Below, in pieces: positions 1 to 10,269 of a stretch of DNA of 64,000 bases (position 1 is its first letter; each line of letters starts with the position of its first letter). The translations under genes and the position numbers were made by a program. Origin of the DNA: Bacillus nitratireducens (lineage in GTDB: Bacteria > Bacillota > Bacilli > Bacillales > Bacillaceae_G); the NCBI RefSeq assembly GCF_001884135.1, contig NZ_MAOC01000093.1, positions 148,021 through 212,020 of the forward strand, given 5' to 3'. A model generated the notes under the pieces. It had not been told where the DNA came from and did no database searches. It saw nothing but the letters and a program-made list of their open reading frames with translations.

Positions 1-2
1 TC

Positions 3-839
3 TTTAAAAACCGCACATTTACACTACTAAATGCGATCGGTTTCTTTATGAGTATCGGAATGTTTGGAGCAATTATGTTCGTACCGTTCTTTATGCAAGG
101 AATTGTAGGCGTAAGTGCTGCTGAATCAGGAACGATTATGACACCGATGATGATCACAATGATTGTTATGAGTATTATCGGTGGTCAGCTTGTATTAAAA
201 ATTGGTGTGAAACCACAAATTATTACAGGGATGCTTATTATGGCTAGTGGTTTCTGGTTATTAACAACGATGGATATGCACACAACTAAGCTTACCGCTA
301 CTTCTTATATGATGGTTATCGGTTTAGGAATGGGTCTTGTTATGCCGATATTAACATTAGCATTGCAAGAAAGCTTCCCGAAAAAAGATCTTGGTGTTGT
401 AACATCATCAAGTCAATTCTTCCGTCAAATCGGTGGAACATTCGGTATTACAATTTTAGGATCAATTATGAATAACACTTCAGGTACAACGTTAACAAAT
501 AAATTAGTACCTGTATTAGACACATTCCCAAAAGAAGCGGGACAAATGGTAACAAAATTTAAAGATATGATTCATACAGATCCACAAAGTTTATATTCTA
601 TGCTATTTAGTCCAGAGGCATTAAAACAAATGCCAGAAGCATTTTCTAATAGTATCGTACCAATTTTGAAAAGCTCTTTAGTGGACTCACTTCATACTGT
701 ATTCTTAACAGGATTGGTATTTATCGTAGTAGGTGCTATCTTTACGATTTTCTTACAGAAAATTAAACTGTCTGACCGTAAAAAAGGTGCTGAAGAGCCT
801 GCTGTAGAAGAGAAAGAACAAACGGTATCATATTCGTAA
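3..839 (+). CDS. MFS drug efflux transporter, DHA2/EmrB-like (3' part only)
   Basis: This is the C-terminal part of a major facilitator transporter of the DHA2 (EmrB/QacA-like, 14-TM) type, which exports drugs by proton antiport at the cytoplasmic membrane. The reading frame is open from the first bases of the window, before the first ATG at 48, so the true start lies upstream. The visible 278 residues contain about six hydrophobic segments, a short loop motif typical of the second half of these carriers (ESFPKKDLGVVTSSSQFFRQIGG is the familiar region, given here only in part), a long extracytoplasmic loop, a last TM helix and an acidic tail. Substrate cannot be told. A terminator follows directly. 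Confidence 0.85.
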   Translation, partial: FKNRTFTLLNAIGFFMSIGMFGAIMFVPFFMQGIVGVSAAESGTIMTPMMITMIVMSIIGGQLVLKIGVKPQIITGMLIMASGFWLLTTMDMHTTKLTATSYMMVIGLGMGLVMPILTLALQESFPKKDLGVVTSSSQFFRQIGGTFGITILGSIMNNTSGTTLTNKLVPVLDTFPKEAGQMVTKFKDMIHTDPQSLYSMLFSPEALKQMPEAFSNSIVPILKSSLVDSLHTVFLTGLVFIVVGAIFTIFLQKIKLSDRKKGAEEPAVEEKEQTVSYS

Positions 840-841
840 TG

Positions 842-872
842 AAAAAGCATCGCCTTATGGCGATGCTTTTTT
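842..872 (+). terminator. Intrinsic terminator after the MFS gene
   Basis: A GC-containing stem (AAAAAGCATCGCC, loop TTAT, GGCGATGC) is followed by a run of six T. It starts two bases after the MFS stop codon and separates that gene from the rbs operon. Confidence 0.9.
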
Positions 873-907
873 GAGTATAACCTTAAAAGCTTTTTAGTGA
901 GAAATGA

Positions 908-936
908 TTGACGTATTTTTATAAATGCGTTATATT
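908..936 (+). promoter_or_regulatory. Sigma-A promoter of the rbs operon
   Basis: TTGACG (908-913) and TATATT (931-936) are separated by exactly 17 bases, close to the sigma-A consensus. The predicted start falls inside the operator at 943-956, 40 bases before rbsR. Confidence 0.8.
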
Positions 937-942
937 ATTTTG

Positions 943-956
943 TGTAAACGGTTACA
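943..956 (+). promoter_or_regulatory. cre-type operator (CcpA and/or RbsR site)
   Basis: TGTAAACGGTTACA fits the catabolite responsive element consensus TGWAANCGNTNWCA at every position and is nearly palindromic. It lies just downstream of the -10 box, so a bound LacI-family repressor would block transcription. CcpA and RbsR are both LacI-family proteins with similar operators; which of them binds here is inference. Confidence 0.8.
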
Positions 957-976
957 TGAAATGAGGAGAAAAGAGA

Positions 977-1948
977 ATGAGTACGATTAAAGACGTTGCA
1001 AAATTAGCAGGGGTATCTGTTGCGACCGTTTCCAGAGTGTTAAATAAAAATGGATATGTTCATGAGGATACATTAAAAAAAGTAGAGCGAGCAATTGAAA
1101 TGCTAGATTATAAACCTAGTACAGTAGCACGTTCTTTATACAATAAAAAATCTCGTTTAATTGGCTTAGTTGTTCCAAATATCGTGAATCCATTCTTTCC
1201 AGAAGTTGCACGTGCCGTAGAAGATGTAGCATATAAACAAGGTTACACAGTTGTCCTTTGTAACTCTGATGAAAATTTAGAAAAAGAGAAACAATACATT
1301 GATGTGCTTAGACAAAATAATGTGGATGGGTTTATTGTGGCAACGAATCCACAAAATAGTGTTAATTACATGAATTTGTCTATTCCAGTTGTTGCGATTG
1401 ACCGTATGTTTAATGAGCGAATTCCTACTGTATATGCAGATAACTATGCAGGGAGTCAGGCGGCGACAAAGTTATTAATAAGCAAAGGGTGTAAACATAT
1501 TGCACATATTCGTGGACCGCGTGATGTGAGCACAGCTAATGAACGTTTTGAAGGTTTTGTAGACGTTATTACGCAAAATAATCTTTCTTATATGATTGCA
1601 GAGAGTACATTCGATCCAGCTAATAGTGAACAGGTTGCGGTGGAATTATTGGAAGAATATCCGCATATTGATGGAATTGTTGCTGGGAATGATTTAATTG
1701 CAATCGGCGTTGTAAAGGCTGCACTTCAAAAGGGGATTTCTATTCCAGACGATTTACAAATTATCGGATTTGATGGGATTTCTTTAACAGAAATGATGTA
1801 TCCATCTATTACAACTGTTGCACAGCCAATTTATGAAATGGGGAAAATTGCAACAGAGCTGTTGTTAGAGCAGATGGAAGGAAATCCATTAGAAGAGAAA
1901 CACTATCGTTTACCGATTGAAATTATAGAACGAAATACAACGAAGTAA
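977..1948 (+). CDS. rbsR: Ribose operon repressor RbsR (LacI family)
   Basis: This is a LacI-family regulator of 323 residues, the usual length. The N-terminal helix-turn-helix is clear (residues 3-23, with DVAKLAGVSVATVSRVLN). It is followed by a hinge and a periplasmic-binding-protein-like sugar domain ending in IIERNT. It is the first gene of an rbsRKDACB operon, so it most likely represses that operon and is relieved by ribose or a ribose phosphate. The start has a good ribosome binding site (GAGGAG, about nine bases upstream). A cre-like operator covers the promoter, which fits autorepression plus CcpA control. Confidence 0.93.
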   Translation: MSTIKDVAKLAGVSVATVSRVLNKNGYVHEDTLKKVERAIEMLDYKPSTVARSLYNKKSRLIGLVVPNIVNPFFPEVARAVEDVAYKQGYTVVLCNSDENLEKEKQYIDVLRQNNVDGFIVATNPQNSVNYMNLSIPVVAIDRMFNERIPTVYADNYAGSQAATKLLISKGCKHIAHIRGPRDVSTANERFEGFVDVITQNNLSYMIAESTFDPANSEQVAVELLEEYPHIDGIVAGNDLIAIGVVKAALQKGISIPDDLQIIGFDGISLTEMMYPSITTVAQPIYEMGKIATELLLEQMEGNPLEEKHYRLPIEIIERNTTK

Positions 1949-1961
1949 GGAGATGAGACAG

Positions 1962-2858
1962 ATGCCAAATATTGCAGTAGTAGGTAGTATTTCAATGGAC
2001 TTAGTGGCTGTTTCAAAAATACGGCCGAAAGCAGGAGAAACAGTAATTGGTGAAGCGTTTCATACGATCCCAGGTGGGAAAGGAGCCAACCAAGCAGTTG
2101 CTGCAGCTAGATTAGGAGCAAATGTAGCGATGGTTGGTGCAGTAGGAAGTGATGATTACGGGACAGTAGTTAGAAGAAATTTAGAGAATGAACGCGTTTT
2201 TATCGACTATGTGGTACCGGTTACAGATAGAACAACAGGAATCGCTCATATCGTTTTAGCAGAAGAGGATAACAGTATTGTTGTCGTACAAGGAGCAAAT
2301 GCTCTTGTAAATGAGTCGATTGTAGATCGTTCAAAAGACCTTCTTGTAAAAGCAGATATGGTTGTTCTTCAACTAGAGATTCCGCTTGAAACAGTAAAAT
2401 ACGTTCTGGCTATTTGTGAGGAACATAAAATTCCAGTTATGTTGAATCCGGCTCCAGCACAAATCTTATCAGAAGATATTTTAGAAAAAGCGACTTATAT
2501 TACGCCGAATGAGCATGAGTGCCGCATTGTATTAGATGATTTCACATCACCAATTGAAGATTTATTGGCTAAATATCCAAATAAGCTATTGATGACAGAA
2601 GGGTCTAATGGTGTTCGTTTCCATAACGGAACGGAAGTTGTTCAAGTTCCAAGTATTGCTGTAGATGTAGTAGATACAACTGGAGCTGGTGATACATTTA
2701 ACGGCGCGTTAGCAGTTGCGCTTTCTGAAGGAGAAACACTTCAAAAGGCTATTCGTTTTGCTAATATTGCTGGTGGTCTTTCTGTAACAAAACTTGGGGC
2801 ACAGGGCGGTATGCCGACGAGAGATAGAGTACGTGAAGTGCAGGTGATTGTCGGATGA
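1962..2858 (+). CDS. rbsK: Ribokinase
   Basis: PfkB-family ribokinase, which phosphorylates D-ribose to ribose 5-phosphate with ATP in the cytoplasm. The two PfkB signatures are present: GGKGAN near residue 38, and [13 protein letters not shown] near residue 240 carrying the catalytic Asp and the anion hole. The ATG at 1953 directly abuts the AAGGAG box (1947-1952), so I prefer the ATG at 1962, with nine bases of spacing and the usual N-terminus MPNIAVVGS. The gene lies 13 bases after rbsR and overlaps rbsD by four bases, implying coupled translation. Confidence 0.93.
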   Translation: MPNIAVVGSISMDLVAVSKIRPKAGETVIGEAFHTIPGGKGANQAVAAARLGANVAMVGAVGSDDYGTVVRRNLENERVFIDYVVPVTDRTTGIAHIVLAEEDNSIVVVQGANALVNESIVDRSKDLLVKADMVVLQLEIPLETVKYVLAICEEHKIPVMLNPAPAQILSEDILEKATYITPNEHECRIVLDDFTSPIEDLLAKYPNKLLMTEGSNGVRFHNGTEVVQVPSIAVDVVDTTGAGDTFNGALAVALSEGETLQKAIRFANIAGGLSVTKLGAQGGMPTRDRVREVQVIVG

Positions 2859-3250
2859 AAAAGCATGGTGTATTAAATAGTGAAATCGCGGCAGTCCTTG
2901 CTTCACTTGGACATACAGATACGATTGTAATTGCTGATTGCGGGTTACCTATTCCTGATGGAGTAAAACGAATTGATTTAGCAGTTGAACTCGGAAAACC
3001 TAGTTTTTTAGACGTATTACAAGTTGTTGCTGATGATATGGCAATTGAAAAAGTGACGTTAGCAGAAGAAGTTATTATGAATAATGAAGTGGTAAATAAA
3101 GAAGTTGAGATGCGATTAATAGAGCCAGCATTTGAATATGTGTCTCATAAGGAATTTAAAGAGCATACAAAGAGAGCGAAGGCGATTATTCGTACAGGAG
3201 AAGCAACGCCTTATGCGAATGTTATTTTACATGCAGGCGTGATTTTTTAA
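2855..3250 (+). CDS. rbsD: D-ribose pyranase
   Basis: RbsD converts the pyranose form of ribose to the furanose form used by ribokinase. The 131-residue length is standard. The family pattern is visible: [17 protein letters not shown] near residues 18-34, with the active-site His and Asp, and the C-terminal [13 protein letters not shown]. The start codon overlaps the rbsK stop (ATGA), so the two are translationally coupled in the same operon as the ribose ABC transporter. Confidence 0.93.
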   Translation: MKKHGVLNSEIAAVLASLGHTDTIVIADCGLPIPDGVKRIDLAVELGKPSFLDVLQVVADDMAIEKVTLAEEVIMNNEVVNKEVEMRLIEPAFEYVSHKEFKEHTKRAKAIIRTGEATPYANVILHAGVIF

Positions 3251-3268
3251 TAAAGGGATGTGATGAGA

Positions 3269-4753
3269 ATGCACATTGAAATGAAAAATATTTCAAAAGC
3301 GTTCAGTGGTAATCCTGTTCTAAAAAACGCACAGTTTACGATTGAAACAGGAGAAGTCCATGCATTGATGGGGGAAAATGGAGCGGGGAAATCGACGCTC
3401 ATGAAGATTTTAACAGGTGTATATAAAAAAGACAGTGGAACAGTCACGATTGATGGGCAAGAACGAACTTTTAAAAATGCGAAAGAAGCAGAAGAGTATG
3501 GTATTGCATTTATCCATCAAGAGTTGAACATATTACCAAATTTAACGGTAGCTGAAAATATGTTTCTCGGTAAAGAGTTAATGTATGGGAAAACAGGTAT
3601 TTTACGTTCGCGTCAAATGAATGCGATTGCCCAGCAGCAACTAGCGGAATTAGGGTTACATGTAAAAGGCGCTATGCTAGCAGGTGAATTATCGGTTGGA
3701 CAACAGCAAATTATCGAAATTGCGAAAGCATTAATGACAAATGCGAGCGTTATTATTATGGACGAACCTACAGCAGCATTAACGGATCGCGAGATTGAAA
3801 CGCTGTTTACTGTTATTAATAAATTACGTAAAGAGGGCGTTTCATTCGTTTATATTTCACACCGGATGGAAGAAATTTTTTCAATATGTGATGCTATTAC
3901 AATTTTGCGTGATGGAGAATATGTAGGGAAAAGATTAATTCCGGAAACGTCATTTGATGAAGTAGTGAGTATGATGGTGGGCCGCAGTATTGGTGAACGT
4001 TACCCAGAGCGAAATAGTCAAATTGGCGAAGTGATTTTTGAAATGCGTAACGGAACGAAAAAAGGAAAATTTGAAAATGTTTCGTTTCAAGTTAGAAAAG
4101 GTGAAATCCTTGGTGTTGCTGGTTTGATGGGAGCCGGTCGTACGGATATCATGAAAGCAATATTTGGATATGAACCGCTCGATTCAGGACAAATTTTTAT
4201 GAATGGACAAGAAGTGAAAATTGATAGTCCGATAGATGCGATTAGACAAAGAATAGCTTTCATTACAGAGGATAGAAAATCTGAAGGGTTAGTGTTAGAT
4301 TTCTCAATTCGAGAAAATTTAGCTTTACCGAATTTAGAAAGTCTTTCAAAGGGAAGTGTCCTTAGTAACGAACTAGAACAACAGTTTACAGCGGATATGA
4401 TGAAGCTACTTAATGTGAAAGCATCTAGTGGAGAGCAAGCTGTAAAATCTCTTTCTGGTGGAAATCAGCAAAAGATTGTAATTGCAAAATGGCTAGGTAT
4501 TCATCCGCAGTTACTCATTTTAGATGAGCCAACAAGGGGTGTAGATGTTGGGGCGAAAAAAGAAATTTACTCTATTATGAATAAGCTTACAGAGCAAGGA
4601 GATACCGTTATTATGGTATCATCTGAGCTTCCAGAAGTTTTAGGAATGAGTGATCGCGTTCTTGTTATTCATGAAGGAAAAGTCGGCGGCATTTTAGAGA
4701 AAGATGAGGCATCACAAGAGTCTATTATGGCACTAGCTACAGGGGGAGAGTAA
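3269..4753 (+). CDS. rbsA: Ribose import ATP-binding protein
   Basis: RbsA is the double ATPase of the ribose ABC importer, on the cytoplasmic face of the membrane. Two ABC domains are fused. The first has Walker [10 protein letters not shown] (residues 35-43), signature LSVGQQQ and Walker [11 protein letters not shown]. The second has a degenerate P-loop (GLMGAGRTD), the usual state in RbsA/MglA proteins, with signature LSGGNQQ and [10 protein letters not shown]. Three in-frame starts are clustered (GTG 3260, ATG 3263, ATG 3269). I prefer 3269 for its spacing to AAAGGGA and its family-like N-terminus MHIEMKN. rbsC begins two bases after the stop. Confidence 0.93.
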   Translation: MHIEMKNISKAFSGNPVLKNAQFTIETGEVHALMGENGAGKSTLMKILTGVYKKDSGTVTIDGQERTFKNAKEAEEYGIAFIHQELNILPNLTVAENMFLGKELMYGKTGILRSRQMNAIAQQQLAELGLHVKGAMLAGELSVGQQQIIEIAKALMTNASVIIMDEPTAALTDREIETLFTVINKLRKEGVSFVYISHRMEEIFSICDAITILRDGEYVGKRLIPETSFDEVVSMMVGRSIGERYPERNSQIGEVIFEMRNGTKKGKFENVSFQVRKGEILGVAGLMGAGRTDIMKAIFGYEPLDSGQIFMNGQEVKIDSPIDAIRQRIAFITEDRKSEGLVLDFSIRENLALPNLESLSKGSVLSNELEQQFTADMMKLLNVKASSGEQAVKSLSGGNQQKIVIAKWLGIHPQLLILDEPTRGVDVGAKKEIYSIMNKLTEQGDTVIMVSSELPEVLGMSDRVLVIHEGKVGGILEKDEASQESIMALATGGE

Positions 4754-4755
4754 GG

Positions 4756-5691
4756 ATGGCTAAGAAGGGGAATGTATTACAACAACTCGGTTCTTTAATC
4801 GGTTTAGTATTAATTATCGTCGTAATTACAGCTTTAAATCCGGCATTTATTGAGATTCCAAATTTATTTAATATACTGCGTCAAGTATCGATTAATGCGC
4901 TTATTGCATTCGGAATGACCTTTGTAATTTTAACAGGGGGTATTGACTTATCGGTAGGTTCTATTTTAGCATTATCAAGTGCACTTGTTGCTGGAATGAT
5001 GGCAAGTGGCATGGACCCGTTCCTTGCGATGGCAGTTGGATTATTAGCTGGTCTTGTAATGGGAATTGTAAACGGTATCATCATAGCGAAGGGAAAGGTA
5101 GCCCCATTTATTGCAACTTTAGCAACAATGACTATTTTTCGCGGGTTGACGCTTGTTTATATGGACGGACGTCCGATCACTGGTCTTGGTGATCATTTAA
5201 TGTTCCAAATGTTTGGCCGCGGTTATTTTCTCGGTATTCCGGTACCAGCTGTTACAATGATGGTCGCTTTCGCAGTACTGTACTTCATTTTGAAGAAAAC
5301 GACATTTGGTCGCCGTACATTTGCAATTGGTGGAAATGAAGAAGCAGCAGCATTATCAGGTATTAATGTTACGAGAATTAAAGTAATGATTTATGGTCTT
5401 TCCGGAATTTTGGCAGCGCTTGCAGGTATTGTCTTAACATCACGACTAGATTCTGCACAGCCGACTGCAGGTACTTCTTACGAATTAGATGCAATTGCAG
5501 CAGTTGTATTAGGTGGAACAAGTCTTTCTGGGGGAAGAGGTTGGATTGTTGGTACATTCATCGGTGTACTTATTATCGGTGTACTAAATAACGGTTTAAA
5601 TTTATTAGGCGTATCTTCTTTCTTCCAACAAGTTGTAAAAGGACTTGTAATCTTACTAGCTGTATTAATTGATCGTCGAAAAGAAGCGTAA
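4756..5691 (+). CDS. rbsC: Ribose ABC transporter permease
   Basis: RbsC is the membrane permease of the ribose importer, acting as a dimer with RbsA and fed by RbsB. Its 311 residues contain about eight to ten hydrophobic segments and the family landmarks GMTFVILTGGIDLSVGS (residues 53-69) and the late motif AAVVLGGTSLSGGRG. It follows rbsA by two bases, and its stop overlaps an upstream in-frame ATG of rbsB, so it is tightly packed in the operon. Confidence 0.93.
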   Translation: MAKKGNVLQQLGSLIGLVLIIVVITALNPAFIEIPNLFNILRQVSINALIAFGMTFVILTGGIDLSVGSILALSSALVAGMMASGMDPFLAMAVGLLAGLVMGIVNGIIIAKGKVAPFIATLATMTIFRGLTLVYMDGRPITGLGDHLMFQMFGRGYFLGIPVPAVTMMVAFAVLYFILKKTTFGRRTFAIGGNEEAAALSGINVTRIKVMIYGLSGILAALAGIVLTSRLDSAQPTAGTSYELDAIAAVVLGGTSLSGGRGWIVGTFIGVLIIGVLNNGLNLLGVSSFFQQVVKGLVILLAVLIDRRKEA

Positions 5692-5705
5692 TGGAGGGAC
5701 AGTTC

Positions 5706-6629
5706 ATGAAGAAATGGTTACTTATACTCGTTGCATGTATTATGGTCATTACTGCTGGTTGTTCAATGGAACCACCAGAATGGGCAAAGGATTCTAGCGA
5801 TAAAGGTCGAAATAAAACTATTAAAGTTGGATTCTCTGTTTCAACTTTAAACAATCCATTTTTCGTCACTTTGAAAAAAGGGGCAGAAAAGAAAGCGAAA
5901 GAAAGCGGCATTGAGTTGATTGCTGTTGATGCACAAAATGATGCAGCGAAGCAAACAAACGATGTTGAAGATTTAATTCAAAAAGGTGTCGATGTAGTTG
6001 TTATTAATCCAACTGACTCAGATGCCGTTGCTTCAGCGGTAAGTGCAGCTAATGCAGCTAATGTTCCTGTTATTACAGTAGACCGAGTTGCGAATTCGGG
6101 TAAAGTTGTTTCTCACATTGCTTCTAACAATGTCGAAGGTGGTCAAATGGCTAGTGATTACATTCGGGAGTTAGTTGGTGAAGGAACAAATGTTGCTGAG
6201 TTAGAAGGAATCCCTGGATCGTCTGCTGCTCGTGAGCGTGGGAAAGGATTCCATAACGTAGCTGATAAGTCTTTAAAAGTAGTAGCAAAACAAGCAGCTG
6301 ATTTCGATCGTGCAAAAGGATTATCCGTTATGGAAAATATTTTGCAAGCAAATAGCGATATAAAAGCAGTGTTTGCTCATAACGATGAAATGGCATTGGG
6401 CGCACTTGAGGCATTGAAATCTGCTGGTAAAACAGATGTGGTTGTTGTTGGATTTGATGCAACAGACGATGCTGTAAAAGCGGTTAAAGATGGGCGCATG
6501 GCAGCAACAGTCGCTCAAAAACCGGAATTAATCGGAGAGAAGGCGATGGAAACAGCGAAAGAGATAACACAAGGTAAAAAAGTGGACAAATTTATTCCGA
6601 TCGAATTAGAGCTTATTAAGAAAAAATAA
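5706..6629 (+). CDS. rbsB: Ribose-binding lipoprotein
   Basis: RbsB is the extracellular ribose-binding component, tethered as a lipoprotein in Gram-positive bacteria. The N-terminus has Lys residues, a hydrophobic core and a lipobox (VITAGC), after which the periplasmic-binding-protein fold begins (VGFSVSTLNNPFF). An ATG at 5691 overlaps the rbsC stop, but GGAGG sits at 5693-5697, so the ATG at 5706, which also gives a proper signal peptide, is the likely start. It is the last transport gene of the operon; the transaldolase gene follows after 38 bases. Confidence 0.92.
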   Translation: MKKWLLILVACIMVITAGCSMEPPEWAKDSSDKGRNKTIKVGFSVSTLNNPFFVTLKKGAEKKAKESGIELIAVDAQNDAAKQTNDVEDLIQKGVDVVVINPTDSDAVASAVSAANAANVPVITVDRVANSGKVVSHIASNNVEGGQMASDYIRELVGEGTNVAELEGIPGSSAARERGKGFHNVADKSLKVVAKQAADFDRAKGLSVMENILQANSDIKAVFAHNDEMALGALEALKSAGKTDVVVVGFDATDDAVKAVKDGRMAATVAQKPELIGEKAMETAKEITQGKKVDKFIPIELELIKKK

Positions 6630-6667
6630 ATAAATATAAAATGAAAATTAGGAAGGAAGAATAACAA

Positions 6668-7315
6668 ATGAAATTTTTTATTGATACAGCAAACATTAAC
6701 GAAATTAAAGAGGCAAATGCATTAGGTGTAGTAGCTGGAGTAACGACAAACCCATCACTTGTAGCAAAAGAAGGCGTAGATTTCCATGAGCGTATTCGTG
6801 AAATTTGCAGCTTTATTGAAGGACCTGTAAGCGCAGAAGTAATTAGCTTAGAAGCTGATAAAATGATTGAAGAAGGAAAAGAGTTAGCAAAAATCGCTCC
6901 AAACGTTGTTGTAAAAGTTCCAATGACAACAGAAGGCTTAAAAGCAGTAAAAGCATTCTCAGATTTAGGAATTCGTACAAACGTTACATTAGTATTCTCA
7001 GCAGTGCAAGCATTACTTGCAGCTCGCGCTGGTGCGACATATGTTTCACCATTCTTAGGTCGCCTAGATGATATCGGTCATAACGGTATGGACTTAATTC
7101 GCCAAATCGCAGAAATCTTTGCAATTCACGGCATTGAAACAGAAATCATTGCAGCATCTGTACGTCACAGTGTTCACGTAACAGAAGCAGCATTAAACGG
7201 TTCACATATTGCGACAATCCCAGCAAACGTAATCGCTTCATTAGTGAAGCACCCATTAACAGATCAAGGAATTGAGAAATTCTTAGCTGATTGGGAAAAA
7301 ACACAAGAGAAATAA
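6668..7315 (+). CDS. tal: Transaldolase, small (TalC/fructose-6-phosphate aldolase-like) type
   Basis: This 215-residue protein belongs to the short transaldolase subfamily (TalC/MipB), which transfers a dihydroxyacetone unit between sugar phosphates in the non-oxidative pentose phosphate pathway. The start [10 protein letters not shown] and TNPSL are family hallmarks, and K83 in VVVKVPMT is the expected Schiff-base lysine. It has its own AGGAAGGA ribosome site, lies 38 bases after rbsB and precedes the operon terminator, so it is probably co-transcribed. That would link ribose uptake directly to pentose phosphate disposal. Some members of this subfamily act as fructose-6-phosphate aldolases; the sequence alone does not decide. 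Confidence 0.9.
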   Translation: MKFFIDTANINEIKEANALGVVAGVTTNPSLVAKEGVDFHERIREICSFIEGPVSAEVISLEADKMIEEGKELAKIAPNVVVKVPMTTEGLKAVKAFSDLGIRTNVTLVFSAVQALLAARAGATYVSPFLGRLDDIGHNGMDLIRQIAEIFAIHGIETEIIAASVRHSVHVTEAALNGSHIATIPANVIASLVKHPLTDQGIEKFLADWEKTQEK

Positions 7316-7326
7316 TATGAAATGGA

Positions 7327-7360
7327 GAACCCAAGTTTAATTAACTTGGGTTCTTTTTTT
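7327..7360 (+). terminator. Intrinsic terminator of the rbs-tal operon
   Basis: The stem GAACCCAAGTTTAA / TTAACTTGGGTTC is followed by a run of T. It begins 12 bases after the transaldolase stop. Confidence 0.92.
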
Positions 7361-7376
7361 GGTTTGAAAGAATTTT

Positions 7377-7392
7377 CATGCAATTGTGCATA
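7377..7392 (+). promoter_or_regulatory. PlcR box upstream of inhA2
   Basis: CATGCAATTGTGCATA matches the PlcR consensus TATGNANNNNTNCATA at all defined positions but the first (C for T). PlcR with its PapR peptide activates secreted virulence factors of the B. cereus group. The box is 223 bases before the inhA2 start, within the distance range reported for PlcR targets. Confidence 0.75.
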
Positions 7393-7499
7393 TTGACTTT
7401 TAAATTTTTAATATAAGCTATTTAATATATAACAAATCACTCTTTATTTTTTATATTTCGATATAAAAAGATAGAGGGTCTGACCAGAAAACTGGAGGG

Positions 7500-7540
7500 C
7501 ATGATTCTATAACAGAAAGCTTATTTCTTATAGAATCATG
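7500..7540 (+). promoter_or_regulatory. 13-bp inverted repeat in the inhA2 leader
   Basis: CATGATTCTATAA (7500-7512) and its exact complement TTATAGAATCATG (7528-7540) flank a 15-base spacer and are followed by TCTTTTATTA. It would lie inside the inhA2 leader RNA, between the PlcR box and the ribosome site. It could be an mRNA-stabilising stem, a weak attenuator or a second operator; the sequence does not decide. Confidence 0.5.
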
Positions 7541-7614
7541 TCTTTTATTATACAAGGGAGGATAGATTACGTATTTTTATCTGGAGTTAAGATTGATACA
7601 AGGGGATGATTAAG

Positions 7615-10008
7615 ATGAGAAAAAAAGCGCCATTTAAAGTGTTGTCATCACTAACGATCGCAACACTCATTGGATGCTCAGCTGTAATGAGTGCTCCGTT
7701 AGCATACGCAGAAACGCCAGCAAAAGAAAGTGTGTCTACAACGCCAATTGATCACAATTTAATTCAAGAAGATCGTTTAGCAGAAGCGCTGAAAGAAAGA
7801 GGAACGATTAATCCAGCCTCTTCTAAAGAAGAGACGAAAAAGGCTGTAGAGCAATATATTGAAAAGAAGCAAGGGGATCAGGCAAATAAAGAAATTCTTC
7901 CAGATGATGCAACTAAAGAAGCATCTGATTTCGTAAAAAAGGTAAAAGAAAAAAAGATGGAAGAAAAGGAGAAAGTAAAGAAAGCTGAAAAAAATGTTAG
8001 CCCTGATCAAAAGCCAGAGCCAAATAAAAAACAATTAGATGGGAAAGTTCCAACTTCTAAGGCGAAACAAGCTCCATATAATGGACCTGTCCGCAATGAT
8101 AAAGTGTTAGTGTTACTCGTTGAGTTTAGTGATTATAAACATAATAATATTGAGCAAACACCAGGTTATATGTATTCGAAAGATTTTAGTAGAGAACATT
8201 ATCAAAAGATGTTATTCGGTAATGAGCCTTACACATTATTTGATGGTTCGAAAGTAAAAACATTTAAGCAATATTATGAAGAGCAGTCTGGTGGTAGTTA
8301 TACGACAGACGGATACGTAACAGAGTGGTTAACTGTTCCAGGTAAAGCTGCTGATTACGGTGCTGATGGTAGTAGCGGTCATGATAATAAAGGACCAAAA
8401 GGCGCACGTGATTTAGTGAAGGAAGCTTTAAATGCGGCAGCTGAAAAGGGATTAGATTTATCTCAATTTGATCAATTTGACAGATATGATACAAATGGTG
8501 ATGGTAATCAAAATGAATCTGACGGTGTAATTGATCATTTAATGGTAATCCATGCTGGTGTTGGTCAAGAAGCTGGTGGTGGTAAATTAGGTGATGATGC
8601 GATTTGGTCACATCGTTCAAAATTAGCAAGAGATCCAGTAGCGATTGAAGGTACAAAATCAAAGGTAGATTACTTTGGTGGAAAAGTAGCGGCTCATGAT
8701 TACACAATTGAACCAGAAGACGGTGCAGTAGGTGTGTTTGCACACGAATTTGGACATGACCTTGGTTTACCAGATGAGTATGATACGAATTATACTGGAA
8801 ATGGATCACCTGTCGAAGCTTGGTCATTAATGAGTGGAGGTAGTTGGACAGGAAAAATCGCAGGAACAGAGCCAACTAGTTTTTCACCACAGAATAAAGA
8901 TTTCTTACAAAAGAATATGGGTGGAAACTGGGCGAAAATTTTAGAAGTAGATTACGATAAAATTAAGAGTGGTGTAGGAGTTCCTACATATATTGATCAA
9001 AGTGTTACGAAATCAAATCGTCCAGGTGTTGTACGTGTCAACTTACCGGGTAAGAGTATTGAAACAATTAAGCCTGGATTTGGAAAGCGTGCATACTATA
9101 GTACAAGAGGCGATGATATTCATACGACATTAGAAACACCATTCTTCGATTTAACAAAAGGAACAAATGCAAAATTTGATTATAAAGCGAATTATGAACT
9201 AGAAGCAGAGTGTGATTTCATCGAAGTACATGCTGTAACTGAAGATGGAACGAAAACATTAATTGATAGATTGGGAGAAAACATAGTCCAAGAAGATAAA
9301 GATACAACAGATGGAAAATGGATTGATAAATCATACGATTTAAGTCAATTTAAAGGGAAGAAAGTTAAACTACAATTCGACTATATTACAGATCCAGCTT
9401 TAACATATAAAGGTTTCGCAATGGATAATGTAAATGTAATAGTTGATGGACAAGTAGTATTTTCAGATGACGCAGAAGGACAGTCTAAAATGAAGTTAAA
9501 TGGATTCGTTGTTTCTGATGGGACAGAACAGAAACCCCATTATTATTATCTAGAGTGGAGAAACTATGCTGGATCAGATAATGGATTAAAAGCGGGAAAA
9601 GGTCCGGTGTATAATACAGGTCTTGTCGTTTGGTATGCAGATGATAGTTTCAAAGATAACTGGGTTGGGTTACATCCAGGTGAAGGCTTCCTTGGTGTTG
9701 TAGATTCTCATCCAGAAGCGATTGTTGGAAATTTAGGCGAGAAACCAGCATACGGTAATACTGGAATTCAAATTGCAGATGCTGCATTTTCATTTGATCA
9801 AACACCTTCATGGAGTGTAAATTCATTTACACGAGGACAGTTTAATTATACTGGATTACAAGGTGTTACAACGTTTGATGATTCAAAAGTATATAGTAAC
9901 AAACAAATTGCAGATGCGGGAAGAAAAGTTCCAAACCTTGGGCTTAAATTCCAAGTTGTTGGACAGGCAGAGGATAAATCGGCAGGCGCTGTTTGGATTA
10001 AACGTTAA
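7615..10008 (+). CDS. inhA2: Immune inhibitor A metalloprotease, InhA2 type (peptidase M6)
   Basis: Secreted zinc metalloprotease of the immune inhibitor A family, about 797 residues, the normal length. InhA proteins degrade host antibacterial proteins and other substrates. The N-terminus is a signal peptide, cleaved probably after AYA (about residue 33), followed by a Lys/Glu-rich propeptide. The zinc site [14 protein letters not shown] starts at about H377, with a downstream Met-turn-like SLMSGGSW; a Ca-binding-like [13 protein letters not shown] segment precedes it. I chose ATG 7615 because AAGGGG abuts the ATG at 7606. The PlcR box and the nearby plcB-sph pair indicate InhA2 rather than the other InhA paralogues. 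Confidence 0.93.
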   Translation: MRKKAPFKVLSSLTIATLIGCSAVMSAPLAYAETPAKESVSTTPIDHNLIQEDRLAEALKERGTINPASSKEETKKAVEQYIEKKQGDQANKEILPDDATKEASDFVKKVKEKKMEEKEKVKKAEKNVSPDQKPEPNKKQLDGKVPTSKAKQAPYNGPVRNDKVLVLLVEFSDYKHNNIEQTPGYMYSKDFSREHYQKMLFGNEPYTLFDGSKVKTFKQYYEEQSGGSYTTDGYVTEWLTVPGKAADYGADGSSGHDNKGPKGARDLVKEALNAAAEKGLDLSQFDQFDRYDTNGDGNQNESDGVIDHLMVIHAGVGQEAGGGKLGDDAIWSHRSKLARDPVAIEGTKSKVDYFGGKVAAHDYTIEPEDGAVGVFAHEFGHDLGLPDEYDTNYTGNGSPVEAWSLMSGGSWTGKIAGTEPTSFSPQNKDFLQKNMGGNWAKILEVDYDKIKSGVGVPTYIDQSVTKSNRPGVVRVNLPGKSIETIKPGFGKRAYYSTRGDDIHTTLETPFFDLTKGTNAKFDYKANYELEAECDFIEVHAVTEDGTKTLIDRLGENIVQEDKDTTDGKWIDKSYDLSQFKGKKVKLQFDYITDPALTYKGFAMDNVNVIVDGQVVFSDDAEGQSKMKLNGFVVSDGTEQKPHYYYLEWRNYAGSDNGLKAGKGPVYNTGLVVWYADDSFKDNWVGLHPGEGFLGVVDSHPEAIVGNLGEKPAYGNTGIQIADAAFSFDQTPSWSVNSFTRGQFNYTGLQGVTTFDDSKVYSNKQIADAGRKVPNLGLKFQVVGQAEDKSAGAVWIKR

Positions 10009-10014
10009 TAACAT

Positions 10015-10048
10015 AAAAGCACATTCTTCATATGAAGAATGTGCTTTT
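10015..10048 (+). terminator. Intrinsic terminator after inhA2 (perfect 34-bp palindrome)
   Basis: Two 17-base arms, AAAAGCACATTCTTCAT and its exact complement, abut without a spacer, so the hairpin loop must form from the central bases. The A run on the left and the T run on the right would let it act in both directions. Confidence 0.85.
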
Positions 10049-10269
10049 CAATTTGTACAGTAAGTTATTATTTTAGCTTATGTAATACAAGTGTCTGTTC
10101 ATATGTAGTGTATCAAATTATGTGGGGAAAAGAAATATTTCCGAGGAAATTGTCGAAGTATCGTTGGTATTTATACACTTTTTTTGTAAAAGAAGAAATG
10201 TAGTGTTGCCTTTACAGTTTAATTTATTTACATTGTTATTTAGTTAGACACAAAAGTAATATATTCGGC
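10049..10269. other. Non-coding stretch between inhA2 and a terminator with no gene in front
   Basis: I see no convincing coding region or known motif here. The stretch is AT-rich and ends at a good terminator (10270-10303). That leaves room for a short untranslated transcript, or for the remains of a lost gene. Confidence 0.4.

Noticed and set aside
7393-7421. Promoter TTGACT downstream of the PlcR box
   Set aside because: No acceptable -10 box lies 16-18 bases downstream, so the exact inhA2 promoter was not called.
8264-8875. 203-codon ORF on the minus strand
   Set aside because: It lies wholly inside inhA2 in antisense. The protein is His/Leu-rich with no domain, and there is no ribosome site.
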